Shown: positions 35,997 through 44,175 of the stretch, one piece after another
Position numbering within the stretch: the first letter of the stretch is position 1
How the letters are laid out: every line of letters starts with the position of its first letter
Assembly: GCF_023195895.1 (NCBI RefSeq)
Contig: NZ_JALPRK010000013.1
Span: forward strand, 62,001 to 126,000
DNA length: 64,000 nucleotides
Direction of reading: 5' to 3'
From: Paenibacillus mellifer
GTDB lineage: Bacteria > Bacillota > Bacilli > Paenibacillales > Paenibacillaceae
The notes under the pieces: generated by a model
The model's input: the letters and a program-made list of their open reading frames with translations, nothing else
Database searches by the model: none
Told to the model about the DNA's origin: nothing
Position numbers and translations under genes: made by a program

Positions 35997-36710
35997 CTAA
36001 AGATTTTCCACTTCGACGCTGATGACGTGATCGATGGTGCGTAGAAAATGGTAAAGCTCCGTCGTATACTCTTTCTCCGAAGCGGTAATCACCATATCCA
36101 CCCGCTGCCGTCCCTCCTCTAGGTCTTTGATTTTCAGCCGACGGATCCGGTGTTGGTTCGCTTTGGCCTTACGCCCTTTGTCGTCTTTACGTTCGATAAT
36201 GCGGATCAACTCCGTCACGTTCCCGTGATCCTCCATCACAATTTTGAGGGAGACGTCACGCTGGTTCAGTTTATAGGGTCCGATCCATTTAATGACATAG
36301 GGGACGAAATTCACCGACAGGATCAGCAAGATGACGGTCAGCCCGGCTTCCAGATAAAATCCGGTCCCGATAGCGATCCCAATCCCCGATGCAGCCCAAA
36401 TCATCGCCGCAGAGGTGAGACCGGAAATCCCCTCATTGCTCCGGCGCAGAATCGCCCCGGCCCCCAGAAAACCTATCCCGCTGACGATTTGCGCGGCCAA
36501 CCGCATCGGGTCCATGTTCGGATGATCCGGGCCGGCGAATTTGGCAAAAGCCTCGATCGACACGATCGTCACCAGACAGCTGGCGATACAAATGACCATA
36601 CTCGTCTTGATCCCCAGCGGTTTCTGTTTCAATTGCCGGTCGATTCCGATAAACAAACCAAACAAGAGGGCCAAACATAACTTTAAAACCATTTCCAATT
36701 CGTTGTACAT
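35997..36710 (-). CDS. MgtC/SapB family membrane protein
   Basis: 237 residues. N-terminal membrane domain with GLFIGIDRQLKQKPLGIKTSMVICI and GIGFLGAGAILRR, the marks of MgtC, then about four to five membrane segments and a cytoplasmic ACT-like domain (about 140-237, MEDHGNVTELIRIIER ... VDMVITASEKEYTTELYHFL). Family proteins help survival in low magnesium or modulate the F-type ATPase. The ATG at 36710 is 12 bases from AAGGAG, which is long. I saw no M-box riboswitch in the 100 bases upstream. Confidence 0.9.
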   Translation of the reverse strand: MYNELEMVLKLCLALLFGLFIGIDRQLKQKPLGIKTSMVICIASCLVTIVSIEAFAKFAGPDHPNMDPMRLAAQIVSGIGFLGAGAILRRSNEGISGLTSAAMIWAASGIGIAIGTGFYLEAGLTVILLILSVNFVPYVIKWIGPYKLNQRDVSLKIVMEDHGNVTELIRIIERKDDKGRKAKANQHRIRRLKIKDLEEGRQRVDMVITASEKEYTTELYHFLRTIDHVISVEVENL

Positions 36711-36814
36711 GATGCGTCGCAACTCCTTCAATTATATAAGGTGAGTATAATTGTATTCGGTAAGCCGGCGCAAATGGATTAATTCCGCCTAGGCGGACAA
36801 AGAAACGCAAAAAA

Positions 36815-36845
36815 AGCCTGAACCGTTAACGAAACGGCTCAGACT
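36815..36845. terminator. Intrinsic terminator after azoR
   Basis: 13-bp stem AGCCTGAACCGTT/AACGGCTCAGACT (with G-U pairs) with T runs outside on both strands; it ends azoR on the minus strand and could stop plus-strand transcription too. Confidence 0.85.
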
Positions 36846-36868
36846 TCTTTTTATGCATGATCGTGGAA

Positions 36869-37495
36869 TTAGAACTTCGCTGCCAGCTCGGCCGCGCGTT
36901 TTACGCCGTCCTGAATGATTTCCTCGGCACGGTCGGGGAATTGGTTGTGTCCCTCAACAACAACGGCTTCCGGATGGTTAATACCCCAAAAGGCCAGCGT
37001 GTTCTTCACATAGTTCAAGGACATTTCCAGCGCGGTCATCGGACCTTCGGAATAAACGCCGCCACGTGCTTGCAACAAAGCGACCTTCTTATCGCCAACC
37101 AGGCCAACCGGTCCTTGTTCGGTGTATTTGAACGTTTTGCCAGCTTGGTTCAGGTAGAACAGGTACGTCAACAGCTGCGCCGGAATCGTGAAGTTCCACA
37201 GCGGGAACGCAAACACGACTTTATCGGCTTGCAAGAACTGCTCCAAGTAAGCATTGGCCACTTCGGCGGCTTGTTGCTCCTCTGGCGTAGTTGGCATTCC
37301 TTTGCCGACTTTGAACAGCCCGTTCAACATATCCAGGTCATAATACGGCAGGTTAACCTCAAACAGGTTCAACTCCGTGACGACATCCGCGGGATGCGTT
37401 TCTTTGTAGGTTTGCAGGAAGCTTTCGTACAACTTCACAGTGGCGGATTGATCCGCCGGGCGATTATTGGCTTTCACGAATAAAACTTGAGACAT
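36869..37495 (-). CDS. azoR: FMN-dependent NADH:quinone/azo reductase
   Basis: 208 residues, flavodoxin-like. The phosphate-binding turn is within FVKANNRPADQSATVKLYESF, VFAFPLWNFTIPAQLLTYLFYL carries the FMN isoalloxazine contact, and LLQARGGVY is the second FMN contact. AzoR-type enzymes detoxify quinones and azo dyes. ATG at 37495 follows GGAGGG. Its promoter is covered by inverted repeats, and in B. subtilis azoR1 is controlled by the quinone-sensing MarR-type YodB; a similar repressor is likely here but is not encoded nearby. Confidence 0.93.
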   Translation of the reverse strand: MSQVLFVKANNRPADQSATVKLYESFLQTYKETHPADVVTELNLFEVNLPYYDLDMLNGLFKVGKGMPTTPEEQQAAEVANAYLEQFLQADKVVFAFPLWNFTIPAQLLTYLFYLNQAGKTFKYTEQGPVGLVGDKKVALLQARGGVYSEGPMTALEMSLNYVKNTLAFWGINHPEAVVVEGHNQFPDRAEEIIQDGVKRAAELAAKF

Positions 37496-37547
37496 ATTCT
37501 GTTTCCCTCCATTATTGATTATCTCTATTGTTATCTTCTTTCTTTTT

Positions 37548-37619
37548 ATTAGTTACTTTAAAATAAACCGTAACTAATCGAACAATAGTTATAATAATGG
37601 GTAACTAATCATTTGTCAA
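37548..37619 (-). promoter_or_regulatory. azoR promoter with operator repeats
   Basis: Minus-strand promoter: TTGACA (37614-37619), 17-base spacer, TATTAT (37591-37596). A perfect 9-bp inverted repeat ATTAGTTAC (37548-37556) / GTAACTAAT (37570-37578) lies over the start region and a third GTAACTAAT copy (37601-37609) sits inside the spacer. Together these form a repressor-type site; the T-A-C-T/A-G-T-A-like symmetry resembles YodB/MarR targets. Confidence 0.75.
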
Positions 37620-39908
37620 TTACAGTTCCTCGTAATTTTTGCGAACCTGCTCGGCAGCCGCTGTCATTTGCCGCAGCGAGGCGACGGTCTCCTTTTGCCC
37701 CCTGGTTTTTAATCCGCAATCTGGGTTGATCCAAAACAGTCCCGGGTCCAGCACTTGAAGCGCGCGCTCGATCATGGAGACCATCTCTGCTTTGGTTGGT
37801 ACGCGTGGGCTATGAATGTCGTAAACGCCAAGTCCGATCCCGAGCGGGTACGTCTGTTTCTCAAAGCTGTGAATCAACTCGCCATGGCTGCGTGAGGTTT
37901 CGATCGAAATGACGTCGGCGTCCAACGCTCGGATCTCCTCCAGGATATCTTCAAATTCGCAGTAGCACATATGCGTATGAATTTGCGTTGTATCCAAGAC
38001 CGAGGAGGTAGTCACCCGGAACGCTTTTACCGCCCAGTCCAAGTAATTCGACCAATCCTTCCGCTTGAGTGGAAGACCTTCGCGCAATGCGGGCTCGTCC
38101 ACCTGGATCATCCCGATACCGGCCTGTTCTAACGCTTCGACCTCCTTACGCAAAGCCAAGGCGATTTGATAGGCTACCTGCTCCCGGGATAAATCGCTGC
38201 GAACGAACGACCAGTTCAAGATCGTAATCGGTCCTGTCAGCATCCCTTTCACCGGCTTGGCCGTCAGGCTTTGGGCATAGGCAGTTTCATTGACAGTCAT
38301 CGGCTCTGCGAACTCGACATCCCCGTAAATCACAGGCGGCTTAACGCAGCGCGTACCGTAAGACTGTACCCAGCCTCCCAGCGTAAACGCAAAGCCCGGC
38401 AGCTTCTCACCGAAAAATTCCACCATATCGGTGCGCTCAAATTCGCCGTGTACCAACACATCAAGCCCGAGTTTCTCCTGGATCTCGACCCATTTGCGGA
38501 TCTCCTCCCGGATGAATTCCTCATATTTCTCCGGGCTCCACTCGCCTTTACGCCATTTCTGCCGCGCGGCCCGAACCTCGGCGGTCTGCGGGAAACTGCC
38601 GATCGTCGTTGTTGGCAGGAACGGAAGTAGCCACTTTGCCTGCTGCTTCAGCCGCCGCTGTGCAAACTCGCTGGCGCGCTCCGCCGGTGCCACAGCAGCC
38701 TGCGCCGCGGCCTCCCTCACCGCAACACGACTCCGGGCAGGGTCTGCGGCGAGCGCGGCCAGCGCACGGCGGTTCTCCGTGAACCGGGCCGGTTCCAGCC
38801 CTTCTCCGCTTGCTGCCTCGCACAAGCTCGTCAGCTCCTCCAGCTTCTGCTCGGCAAACGCCAGTGCCTCGCGTAACACCAGGGATAAGCGCTCTTCGCC
38901 CGCCACGGATACCGGGACATGCAGCAAGCTGCAGGAAGGCTGCACGATCAGCTCCGTTTCTCCGGCTAAGACCGAAATCTCCTTCAACAGGCTTAGCGTC
39001 TCGTCCAAATCTGCACGCCAAATATTCCGTCCATCGATGAGTCCTGCGCCTAGTGTCTTGCCCGCAGGAAATCCATTGCGACGCAACGCCTCCAGATTCC
39101 CGTCCCGGCCATGAACGAAATCCAGGCCCAAGCCCTGCACCGGTAGTTCTACGAGCGTATCGTACCGTTCGACAGCATCGAAATACGTTTGCAGCATGAT
39201 TCGCAGCCCCGGAACTTCCCGGGCAATCGTCCAGTATATCAAGCCAAGCCGGCGGACGTCCTCTTCCGTTAACGAGACGACCAACGCCGGTTCGTCCATT
39301 TGCACCCAAACGACGCCAGCCGCTTCCAGCTCCCGTAATACCTGTACATATAAAGGCAGCAGTTTTTCGATCCAGTCATCGACTTGGCCCGCGGTCTCCC
39401 CTTTAGACAATTTCAACAAGGTGAATAACCCCAGCATCACGGGTCTACCTTCGACGCCGAGTTCTTGTTGGGCTTCCAAATAAGCCATAAGCGGGCGGTT
39501 GACGACTACCCTCGGATCCCGACGCCCCAGCTCAGGCACGATATAATGGTAGTTGGTATTAAACCACTTCGTCATTTCGCTAGCCGTCGCCAGGTCATTC
39601 CCCCGGGCTATTGCGAAATACAGATCCAACGGCAATTTATCGCTGTTCCAATGAAACCGCTCCGGTACCAAACCGAACATCGTCGCAGTGTCTAATACGT
39701 GGTCGTAATAGGTAAAATCACCGACAGGGATCACGTCGATCCCCCGATCCCGCTGCAAACGAAGATGACCCAGCCGGATTTCCGTCAAGCGATCATGCAG
39801 CTCTAGCTCTGTAATTTTTCCTGCCCAATACGCTTCGATGTGCTTCTTCCATTCCCGTTGTCCACCAATTCTGGGATATCCCAGATTTCCGCTAACTATG
39901 TTTCCCAT
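37620..39908 (-). CDS. metE: Cobalamin-independent methionine synthase
   Basis: 762 residues, the usual length. It transfers the methyl group of 5-methyltetrahydropteroyl-tri-glutamate to homocysteine. N-terminal VSGNLGYPRIGGQREWKKHIEAYW and the C-terminal catalytic barrel with TTTIGSFPQT, IQVDEPALREGLP, IHTHMCYCEF (zinc His and Cys) and NPDCGLKTRG (zinc Cys) are intact. The ATG at 39908 follows GGGGAGGAAATC; the frame's extra 26 codons run into the leader. A cobalamin riboswitch and terminator precede it, so it is shut off when B12 is plentiful and MetH can work, which implies a metH elsewhere. Confidence 0.97.
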   Translation of the reverse strand: MGNIVSGNLGYPRIGGQREWKKHIEAYWAGKITELELHDRLTEIRLGHLRLQRDRGIDVIPVGDFTYYDHVLDTATMFGLVPERFHWNSDKLPLDLYFAIARGNDLATASEMTKWFNTNYHYIVPELGRRDPRVVVNRPLMAYLEAQQELGVEGRPVMLGLFTLLKLSKGETAGQVDDWIEKLLPLYVQVLRELEAAGVVWVQMDEPALVVSLTEEDVRRLGLIYWTIAREVPGLRIMLQTYFDAVERYDTLVELPVQGLGLDFVHGRDGNLEALRRNGFPAGKTLGAGLIDGRNIWRADLDETLSLLKEISVLAGETELIVQPSCSLLHVPVSVAGEERLSLVLREALAFAEQKLEELTSLCEAASGEGLEPARFTENRRALAALAADPARSRVAVREAAAQAAVAPAERASEFAQRRLKQQAKWLLPFLPTTTIGSFPQTAEVRAARQKWRKGEWSPEKYEEFIREEIRKWVEIQEKLGLDVLVHGEFERTDMVEFFGEKLPGFAFTLGGWVQSYGTRCVKPPVIYGDVEFAEPMTVNETAYAQSLTAKPVKGMLTGPITILNWSFVRSDLSREQVAYQIALALRKEVEALEQAGIGMIQVDEPALREGLPLKRKDWSNYLDWAVKAFRVTTSSVLDTTQIHTHMCYCEFEDILEEIRALDADVISIETSRSHGELIHSFEKQTYPLGIGLGVYDIHSPRVPTKAEMVSMIERALQVLDPGLFWINPDCGLKTRGQKETVASLRQMTAAAEQVRKNYEEL

Positions 39909-39966
39909 GTTGATTTCCTCCCCATCGTCGTTTGGCTTGATGACAGCAATTGTCTGCAACACAAAA

Positions 39967-40002
39967 AAGGTCCCCGATAGCAGCATAGCTAAAGAGGACC
40001 TT
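39967..40002 (-). terminator. Leader terminator of metE
   Basis: AAGGTCC/GGACCTT stem with inner TAGC/GCTA pairing, then six T on the minus strand, between the cobalamin aptamer and the metE start. It is the expression platform for transcriptional OFF control. Confidence 0.85.
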
Positions 40003-40051
40003 CGATCATTTGTTCGATGGCTTGCATCTTTAACACCTCCCTATCTCCCGT

Positions 40052-40238
40052 AGGTACAGCAGTGCCGTTGAAATAGGCAGGTCTCCTGGCTTCGGCATCA
40101 TTGCCGGATGCGGCCTTCCCGGTGACTTGATCACCAGTGGCATATCTGCATCTGACTCCTCCGTTACAGTGGCGGGACCGCGCCGGCATCGCACCGGACT
40201 TCCCTTTTAAGCTCCGGCAAACTTGGCCGGAACACCTA
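40052..40238 (-). promoter_or_regulatory. Cobalamin (AdoCbl) riboswitch
   Basis: Read on the minus strand it has a GGTGTTC-type start at 40237, the GGTCCCGCCACTGTAA core, GGAGGAGTCAGAT, a TGCCACTGG...CCGGGAAGG arm, and the B12 box AGCCAGGAGACCTGCC at 40091-40076. These are the defining conserved parts of the class. It lies between the nirK promoter region and metE, and the terminator that follows gives B12-dependent repression of the B12-independent enzyme. Confidence 0.95.
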
Positions 40239-40352
40239 TTTCCGCGATATTCAATTGGAATATACCTCCCATCTTACTTCATGTCCCAAGGGAATACAAC
40301 ACCAAACATATCGGAATTCAATTATTTATGACAACATTTTCGACAACTTTCA

Positions 40353-40395
40353 AGTGATTAATATCACAATCCGACCTTCAAACCCATCGTACGAT
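40353..40395 (+). promoter_or_regulatory. Fnr/CRP-type box and -10 of nirK
   Basis: AGTGA-TTAATA-TCACA at 40353-40368 (one mismatch to TGTGA-N6-TCACA), and TACGAT at 40390-40395. The box centre is 41.5 bases before a start site predicted near 40402, the class II activator position. No good -35 is present, as expected for an activator-dependent promoter. Confidence 0.75.
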
Positions 40396-40456
40396 AAAAC
40401 TAATCCAACAAGAATGCCAAGGGTTTACACATCAACGATAGAAAGAGGAAAAACTC

Positions 40457-41455
40457 ATGAAATCGGGGAACATTCTGAAGTGGTTATTGCTAGGTTTATC
40501 CGGTCTGGTCATGATCGCAGCCGCCTGGTTTGCCTTTCCGTCAGAGGAGCCTACAGTCCGTGAAGCCGCCCCTCATGTGGAAGCGCCGCATATCAATCAT
40601 CCGCCAGTCGAGCCGGTCGTCCATCGCGAGGGGAATACCGTACACATCGAGATGACCGCTCAACGAACCGACATTGAGATCTCGGAAGGCGTCACCTATA
40701 ATGCCTGGACGTTTAACGGCACGGCACCTGGCCCGGTATTGCGCGTAAAGCAAGGCGATCAACTGGAATTTACGCTCAACAATTTAGACCCTGATATGCC
40801 GCATTCGATGGATTTCCACGCCGTCCATGCCGCTCCCAGCCAGAAGTTCGTCGAGGTGATGCCCGACGAGCAAGGAACATTTACCTATCCTGCGGATACA
40901 CCCGGCGTGTTCATGTACCATTGCGGAGCAAGTCCGGTGCTGCTTCACGTAGCCAACGGAATGTATGGGATGATCATCGTCGAACCGAAGGACGGTTACC
41001 CTACGGATGCGGAAATTGATCAGGAATATACCATCGTCCAAAGCGAATGGTACGCGGAGAACGATATGGATGCTTTTCAACAAGGCGATCCGGAACATGT
41101 CGTATTTAACGGCGATGACCACACGCTAAAAGAACATCCCATCCTCGCCAAAGTTGGCGATAAGGTTCGGCTTTATGTTGTGAATGCGGGCCCCAACCAT
41201 GTTTCTTCCTTCCATGTGGTCGGCACCACCTTTGATCACGTCTACCTGGATGGCAACCCAAAGAACGAGCTGTACGGCATGCAAACCGTGTTGCTTCCGG
41301 CCGGCGGAGGTGCAGTTGTCGAGTTTACCGTCACGGAAGAAGGTGATTATCCGATTTTAACCCATCAACTGAACGATGCTTATTTGGGAGCAACCGCTAT
41401 CCTGCGGGTGACTCGGGATGGATTGGATAACGGAGCACCGGCGATGAACCATTAA
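40457..41455 (+). CDS. nirK: Copper-containing nitrite reductase
   Basis: 332 residues. Reduces nitrite to NO at the outer face of the membrane. An N-terminal anchor (about 8-26) is followed by two cupredoxin domains. Type 1 copper ligands H116, C156, H164, M169; type 2 ligands H121, H155 and H303; catalytic D119 and H253. The pattern PHSMDFH, MYHCGASPVLLH and SSFHVVG shows the compact Bacillota/Geobacillus type. Start ATG at 40457 is preceded by AAAGAGGAAAAA. It leads a unit with DUF2249, heme-copper-like and DUF59 genes, under an Fnr-type box. Confidence 0.93.
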   Translation: MKSGNILKWLLLGLSGLVMIAAAWFAFPSEEPTVREAAPHVEAPHINHPPVEPVVHREGNTVHIEMTAQRTDIEISEGVTYNAWTFNGTAPGPVLRVKQGDQLEFTLNNLDPDMPHSMDFHAVHAAPSQKFVEVMPDEQGTFTYPADTPGVFMYHCGASPVLLHVANGMYGMIIVEPKDGYPTDAEIDQEYTIVQSEWYAENDMDAFQQGDPEHVVFNGDDHTLKEHPILAKVGDKVRLYVVNAGPNHVSSFHVVGTTFDHVYLDGNPKNELYGMQTVLLPAGGGAVVEFTVTEEGDYPILTHQLNDAYLGATAILRVTRDGLDNGAPAMNH

Positions 41456-41499
41456 GAAACGATGACCCGATTGCAATCTTATGAAAGAGGTGAAGCTCG

Positions 41500-42033
41500 A
41501 TGGAACGACAAGATGCCAAAATCGTTGAATTGGACGTCCGGGAGCAGCTCAAGAGTAAATTGGAGCCGTTCCAGCTGATCATGGACACAGTAAAAACGCT
41601 GGGAAAAGACGATATCTTCGTATTGCATGCCACCTTCAAACCCACGCCATTGCTCGGTTTTCTGAAGATGAAGGGGCTCGTCGGCCAATCGGTCATGTAC
41701 GACAAAGAACATTGGATAACAACGTTTGTCCATAAGAAAAATAAAACGTGGTTGGAAACCACCGATGAGTCTAAGGTTGCCCCAAAGGCGCAGAGCGCAT
41801 CTGCCCTATCCTCCCCCAGTCTCATTGAGCTCGATAACCGCGGACTCGAACCGCCGCAGCCGATGGTGCGGACCCTTGCCGCTCTGGAGCGTTGTAAACC
41901 AGGTGACGAGGTGCATATTCACAATGACCGGGTTCCGGTATTTTTAATCGAAGAATTAAACAGCTTAGGCTGTACCTATACAATAGAAGAACAACCAGAC
42001 GGTACCGCGAAAGTCCAAATCCGCAAACCATAA
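41500..42033 (+). CDS. Tandem DUF2249 protein
   Basis: 177 residues with two DUF2249 (TusA-like fold) units: residues about 8-80 (ELDVREQLKSKLEPFQLIMD ... VLHATFKPTPLLGFLKMKG) and about 108-177 (ELDNRGLEPPQPMVRTLAALE ... VHIHNDRVPVFLIEEL). DUF2249 proteins are frequent next to nitrite and nitric oxide reduction genes; a role in metal or sulfur delivery to NirK or partner is often assumed but not shown. ATG at 41500 after AAAGAGGTGAAGC, 44 bases behind nirK, and the next gene begins 13 bases later. Confidence 0.87.
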   Translation: MERQDAKIVELDVREQLKSKLEPFQLIMDTVKTLGKDDIFVLHATFKPTPLLGFLKMKGLVGQSVMYDKEHWITTFVHKKNKTWLETTDESKVAPKAQSASALSSPSLIELDNRGLEPPQPMVRTLAALERCKPGDEVHIHNDRVPVFLIEELNSLGCTYTIEEQPDGTAKVQIRKP

Positions 42034-42046
42034 GGAGGTGTACCTA

Positions 42047-43288
42047 ATGCCGGCCATGTCCCGCTTGCCCTTTCTATTTATCGTCACGGGGATCTTCGGA
42101 TTCGTCCTGTTTCACGCCACCTCTTTGATGTCTCTCACGGGTTGGATCGGGGATGACATTCGAGGCCCGGCCGGCTGGTTCCAGGTCCATCTGTTTGTAC
42201 TGGGTTGGGCGACCATGCTAGCCATGGGGGCCGTCTACCAGTTAATAAATGTGATCCTGCAGTCCAACTTATACAGCGAACGTCTTGGATACATTCATTA
42301 CGCACTGTTTACCGTAGGCCTGTTCGGACTGCTGTTTGGCTTTATCCAAGGCGACACCTATTGGATCGGCGGTTTTGCGACTATTGCGTTCTCGGGCATC
42401 GTCTTGTTCGTCTGGAACATGGCCGCTACACTGCTACGGGCCGGAACGTGGAACGCGATCACGATCGGTACAGCTTGCGCGGTCCTGTATCTCCTGCTCA
42501 CTGGTTTATCCGGGATGGCAATGGGGATTAACTTCGCTACCGGACTTTATAACGACTTGCACGAAAATCTGTTTGGCACTCACATCTGGCTGGGCACATT
42601 AGGCTGGTTCGGACTATTGATTACCGGATTCAGCTATAAGTTATTGCCGATGTTTTATTTGTCCCATGATTATCCAACCCGTCTGGAGTACGTCGTCTTA
42701 GGTCTATGGAATGCGGGCGTCTTACTGGGCGCGACCTCTTTCCTGTTCGGCTTATCAGCGGGCTACAAAGTCGCGGCATTGCTGTTGATCGTCTTGGCCG
42801 TATTATGCTATAACGTCCACCTATTGCAAATTCGCAGCAAGCGGCATAAGCGCAGCCCCGGGGCTGGCATTGAGTGGACCGTGACCGGGAGCCAAATCTT
42901 TGCGATATTTTCTGTTGTGTTTGCAATACGGGCGCTAGTATCCCCTGAACACTTGCTGGACACCCATACCGTGCTCATGGTTGGCTGGGTTTATCTAAGC
43001 TGCTGGGTTTCGTTCACCGTATTAGGATACATGTCCAAGATCGTGCCATTTCTATGGTGGACCCACAAATACGGCAAACAAGCCGGCCGTCCGGGGACGC
43101 CGCTGCTAGCCGATCTGCTTGATGAACGGAAAGCGAATTTCGGATTAATCTTGATCCTATGCGCCAATTTAACTGTCCTCGTCGGCCTGATCCTCGGGTC
43201 ACAGGTTGTCATCGCCACCGGTGGTGCCTTGCTGTCGATAGTATCCGTGGCGTATATCACATTGATTGCATTGGTTTTTGCTCATTAA
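42047..43288 (+). CDS. Polytopic heme-copper-oxidase-like (NnrS/cbb3 subunit I-like) membrane protein
   Basis: 413 residues, about 12 membrane segments. Putative heme/copper His residues lie in FHATSLMS, QVHLFVLGWATMLAMGAVYQL, the DLHENLFGTHIWLGTLGWFGLLITG segment and LPMFYLSHDY. The VHLFVLGW-x-T style resembles subunit I of heme-copper oxidases and NnrS, a heme-copper protein that lowers NO stress. Full HCO ligand sets (H-H pair of CuB) are not obvious, so it is a relative of unknown activity. ATG at 42047 after AAGGAGGTG. Part of the nirK unit. Confidence 0.75.
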   Translation: MPAMSRLPFLFIVTGIFGFVLFHATSLMSLTGWIGDDIRGPAGWFQVHLFVLGWATMLAMGAVYQLINVILQSNLYSERLGYIHYALFTVGLFGLLFGFIQGDTYWIGGFATIAFSGIVLFVWNMAATLLRAGTWNAITIGTACAVLYLLLTGLSGMAMGINFATGLYNDLHENLFGTHIWLGTLGWFGLLITGFSYKLLPMFYLSHDYPTRLEYVVLGLWNAGVLLGATSFLFGLSAGYKVAALLLIVLAVLCYNVHLLQIRSKRHKRSPGAGIEWTVTGSQIFAIFSVVFAIRALVSPEHLLDTHTVLMVGWVYLSCWVSFTVLGYMSKIVPFLWWTHKYGKQAGRPGTPLLADLLDERKANFGLILILCANLTVLVGLILGSQVVIATGGALLSIVSVAYITLIALVFAH

Positions 43289-43314
43289 CTTCAATATAAA
43301 CGGAGGGAATATCC

Positions 43315-43614
43315 ATGAATAAAATTGATCAGATCCGCGAAAGTCTACGTGAAGTTTATGATCCCGAGCTGGGAGTCAATATTGTTGATCTCGGGCTGGT
43401 TTACGATATCCGGGAAGAGGAAGATCAAGTACACATCCAAATGACCTTAACAACGCCAGGTTGCCCGATGCATGATACGATCGTCGGCGGCGTTCGCTGG
43501 GTGCTCAACGATCAGCTCGGAATCCAGAATCCGGAAATCGACATCGTATGGGAACCGCGTTGGTCACCGGAACACATGTCGGAGGCGGCGAAGGAGCAGT
43601 TGGGGTATTTATAA
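43315..43614 (+). CDS. DUF59/MIP18-family iron-sulfur assembly factor
   Basis: 99 residues. REVYDPELGVNIVDLGLVYDI at the N-terminus and LTTPGCPMHDTIVGGVRW (conserved Cys at about 54) are typical of SufT/PaaD-like DUF59 proteins, which help place Fe-S clusters. ATG at 43315 has GGAGGGAATATCC upstream. It is the last gene of the nirK unit, 26 bases from the membrane protein gene. Whether it serves the neighbouring proteins or an Fe-S enzyme elsewhere is unknown. Confidence 0.9.
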   Translation: MNKIDQIRESLREVYDPELGVNIVDLGLVYDIREEEDQVHIQMTLTTPGCPMHDTIVGGVRWVLNDQLGIQNPEIDIVWEPRWSPEHMSEAAKEQLGYL

Positions 43615-43644
43615 GGACACCTAATATCTTAATCCTATGTAAAA

Positions 43645-43680
43645 AAGCTGGCGCCTCATCGATCGATGAGCCGTCAGCTT
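43645..43680. terminator. Bidirectional terminator
   Basis: A 36-base hairpin with AAGCTGGCG...CGTCAGCTT outside and CTCATCGATCGATGAG inside, A run to the left and T-rich to the right, between the convergent DUF59 and cupredoxin genes. Confidence 0.9.
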
Positions 43681-43681
43681 A

Positions 43682-44065
43682 TTATTTTACAACCAAATTG
43701 CCTTTCATTTCCTTATGATTCTTACCGCAGGAGATGTTGCAGGAATATTCGAAGGTCCCGGCTCGATCTGCTGTGAAGGTGATCGTCTTGCCACCCCGAA
43801 CTTCCTTGTTATATCCTTTGATTTTCAGCGAATGCATGCCCTGCGTATTTTTCAGCGTAATCCGCACGGTGTCGCCCTGTTTGACCTTGATTTCCGTAGT
43901 GTCATATCCCGATGGGCTGGCATGAACGGTAAAAGACTTCACCGGTCCTTTCGCTTCCGCCGCCGGTTCCGAACCGCCGATATAGCGCCCCGGGGCGTCG
44001 GCGCACGCCGATAACAGAAGCATTCCGCCAAGTAAGCAAACCGCAGCCGTCAGACGGTAGTTCAT
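43682..44065 (-). CDS. CuA-type cupredoxin lipoprotein
   Basis: 127 residues. A signal peptide ends in a lipobox LLSAC with Cys at 21. The cupredoxin fold has H78 in GMHSLK and a C109-x3-C113-x3-H117-x2-M120 loop (CNISCGKNHKEM), exactly the CuA ligand spacing of cytochrome oxidase subunit II and N2O reductase. So a two-copper electron carrier on the outer face is plausible. Stand-alone CuA lipoproteins also serve as copper chaperones (Sco/PCuAC-like role). Convergent with the nirK unit and preceded by an Fnr-type box, it is a good candidate for electron delivery to NirK. Confidence 0.82.
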   Translation of the reverse strand: MNYRLTAAVCLLGGMLLLSACADAPGRYIGGSEPAAEAKGPVKSFTVHASPSGYDTTEIKVKQGDTVRITLKNTQGMHSLKIKGYNKEVRGGKTITFTADRAGTFEYSCNISCGKNHKEMKGNLVVK

Positions 44066-44101
44066 CCACTTCTCCCCCTTCTTTAACTAGGAACTAATCC
44101 T

Positions 44102-44145
44102 AGTTTAGAACGGTCAGCACTTATGCCTTGTGACTTCCATCACAA
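44102..44145 (-). promoter_or_regulatory. Fnr/CRP box and -10 of the cupredoxin gene
   Basis: TTGTGA-CTTCCA-TCACAA at 44128-44145 matches TGTGA-N6-TCACA perfectly. On the minus strand the -10 TAAACT lies at 44102-44107. The distance from box centre to -10 is 29.5 bases, the same as at nirK, giving a class II promoter with a start near 44095. Confidence 0.78.
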
Positions 44146-44175
44146 TAAGCTCTTCTAGCCTATCAGTACGGAATA

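Noticed and set aside
36785-36796. Perfect 12-base palindrome CCGCCTAGGCGG before mgtC
   Set aside because: It lies between a terminator and the promoter region, GC-only symmetry of this size can occur by chance, and no second copy was found.
36711-36814. M-box magnesium riboswitch before mgtC
   Set aside because: The leader is too short and lacks the conserved M-box core.
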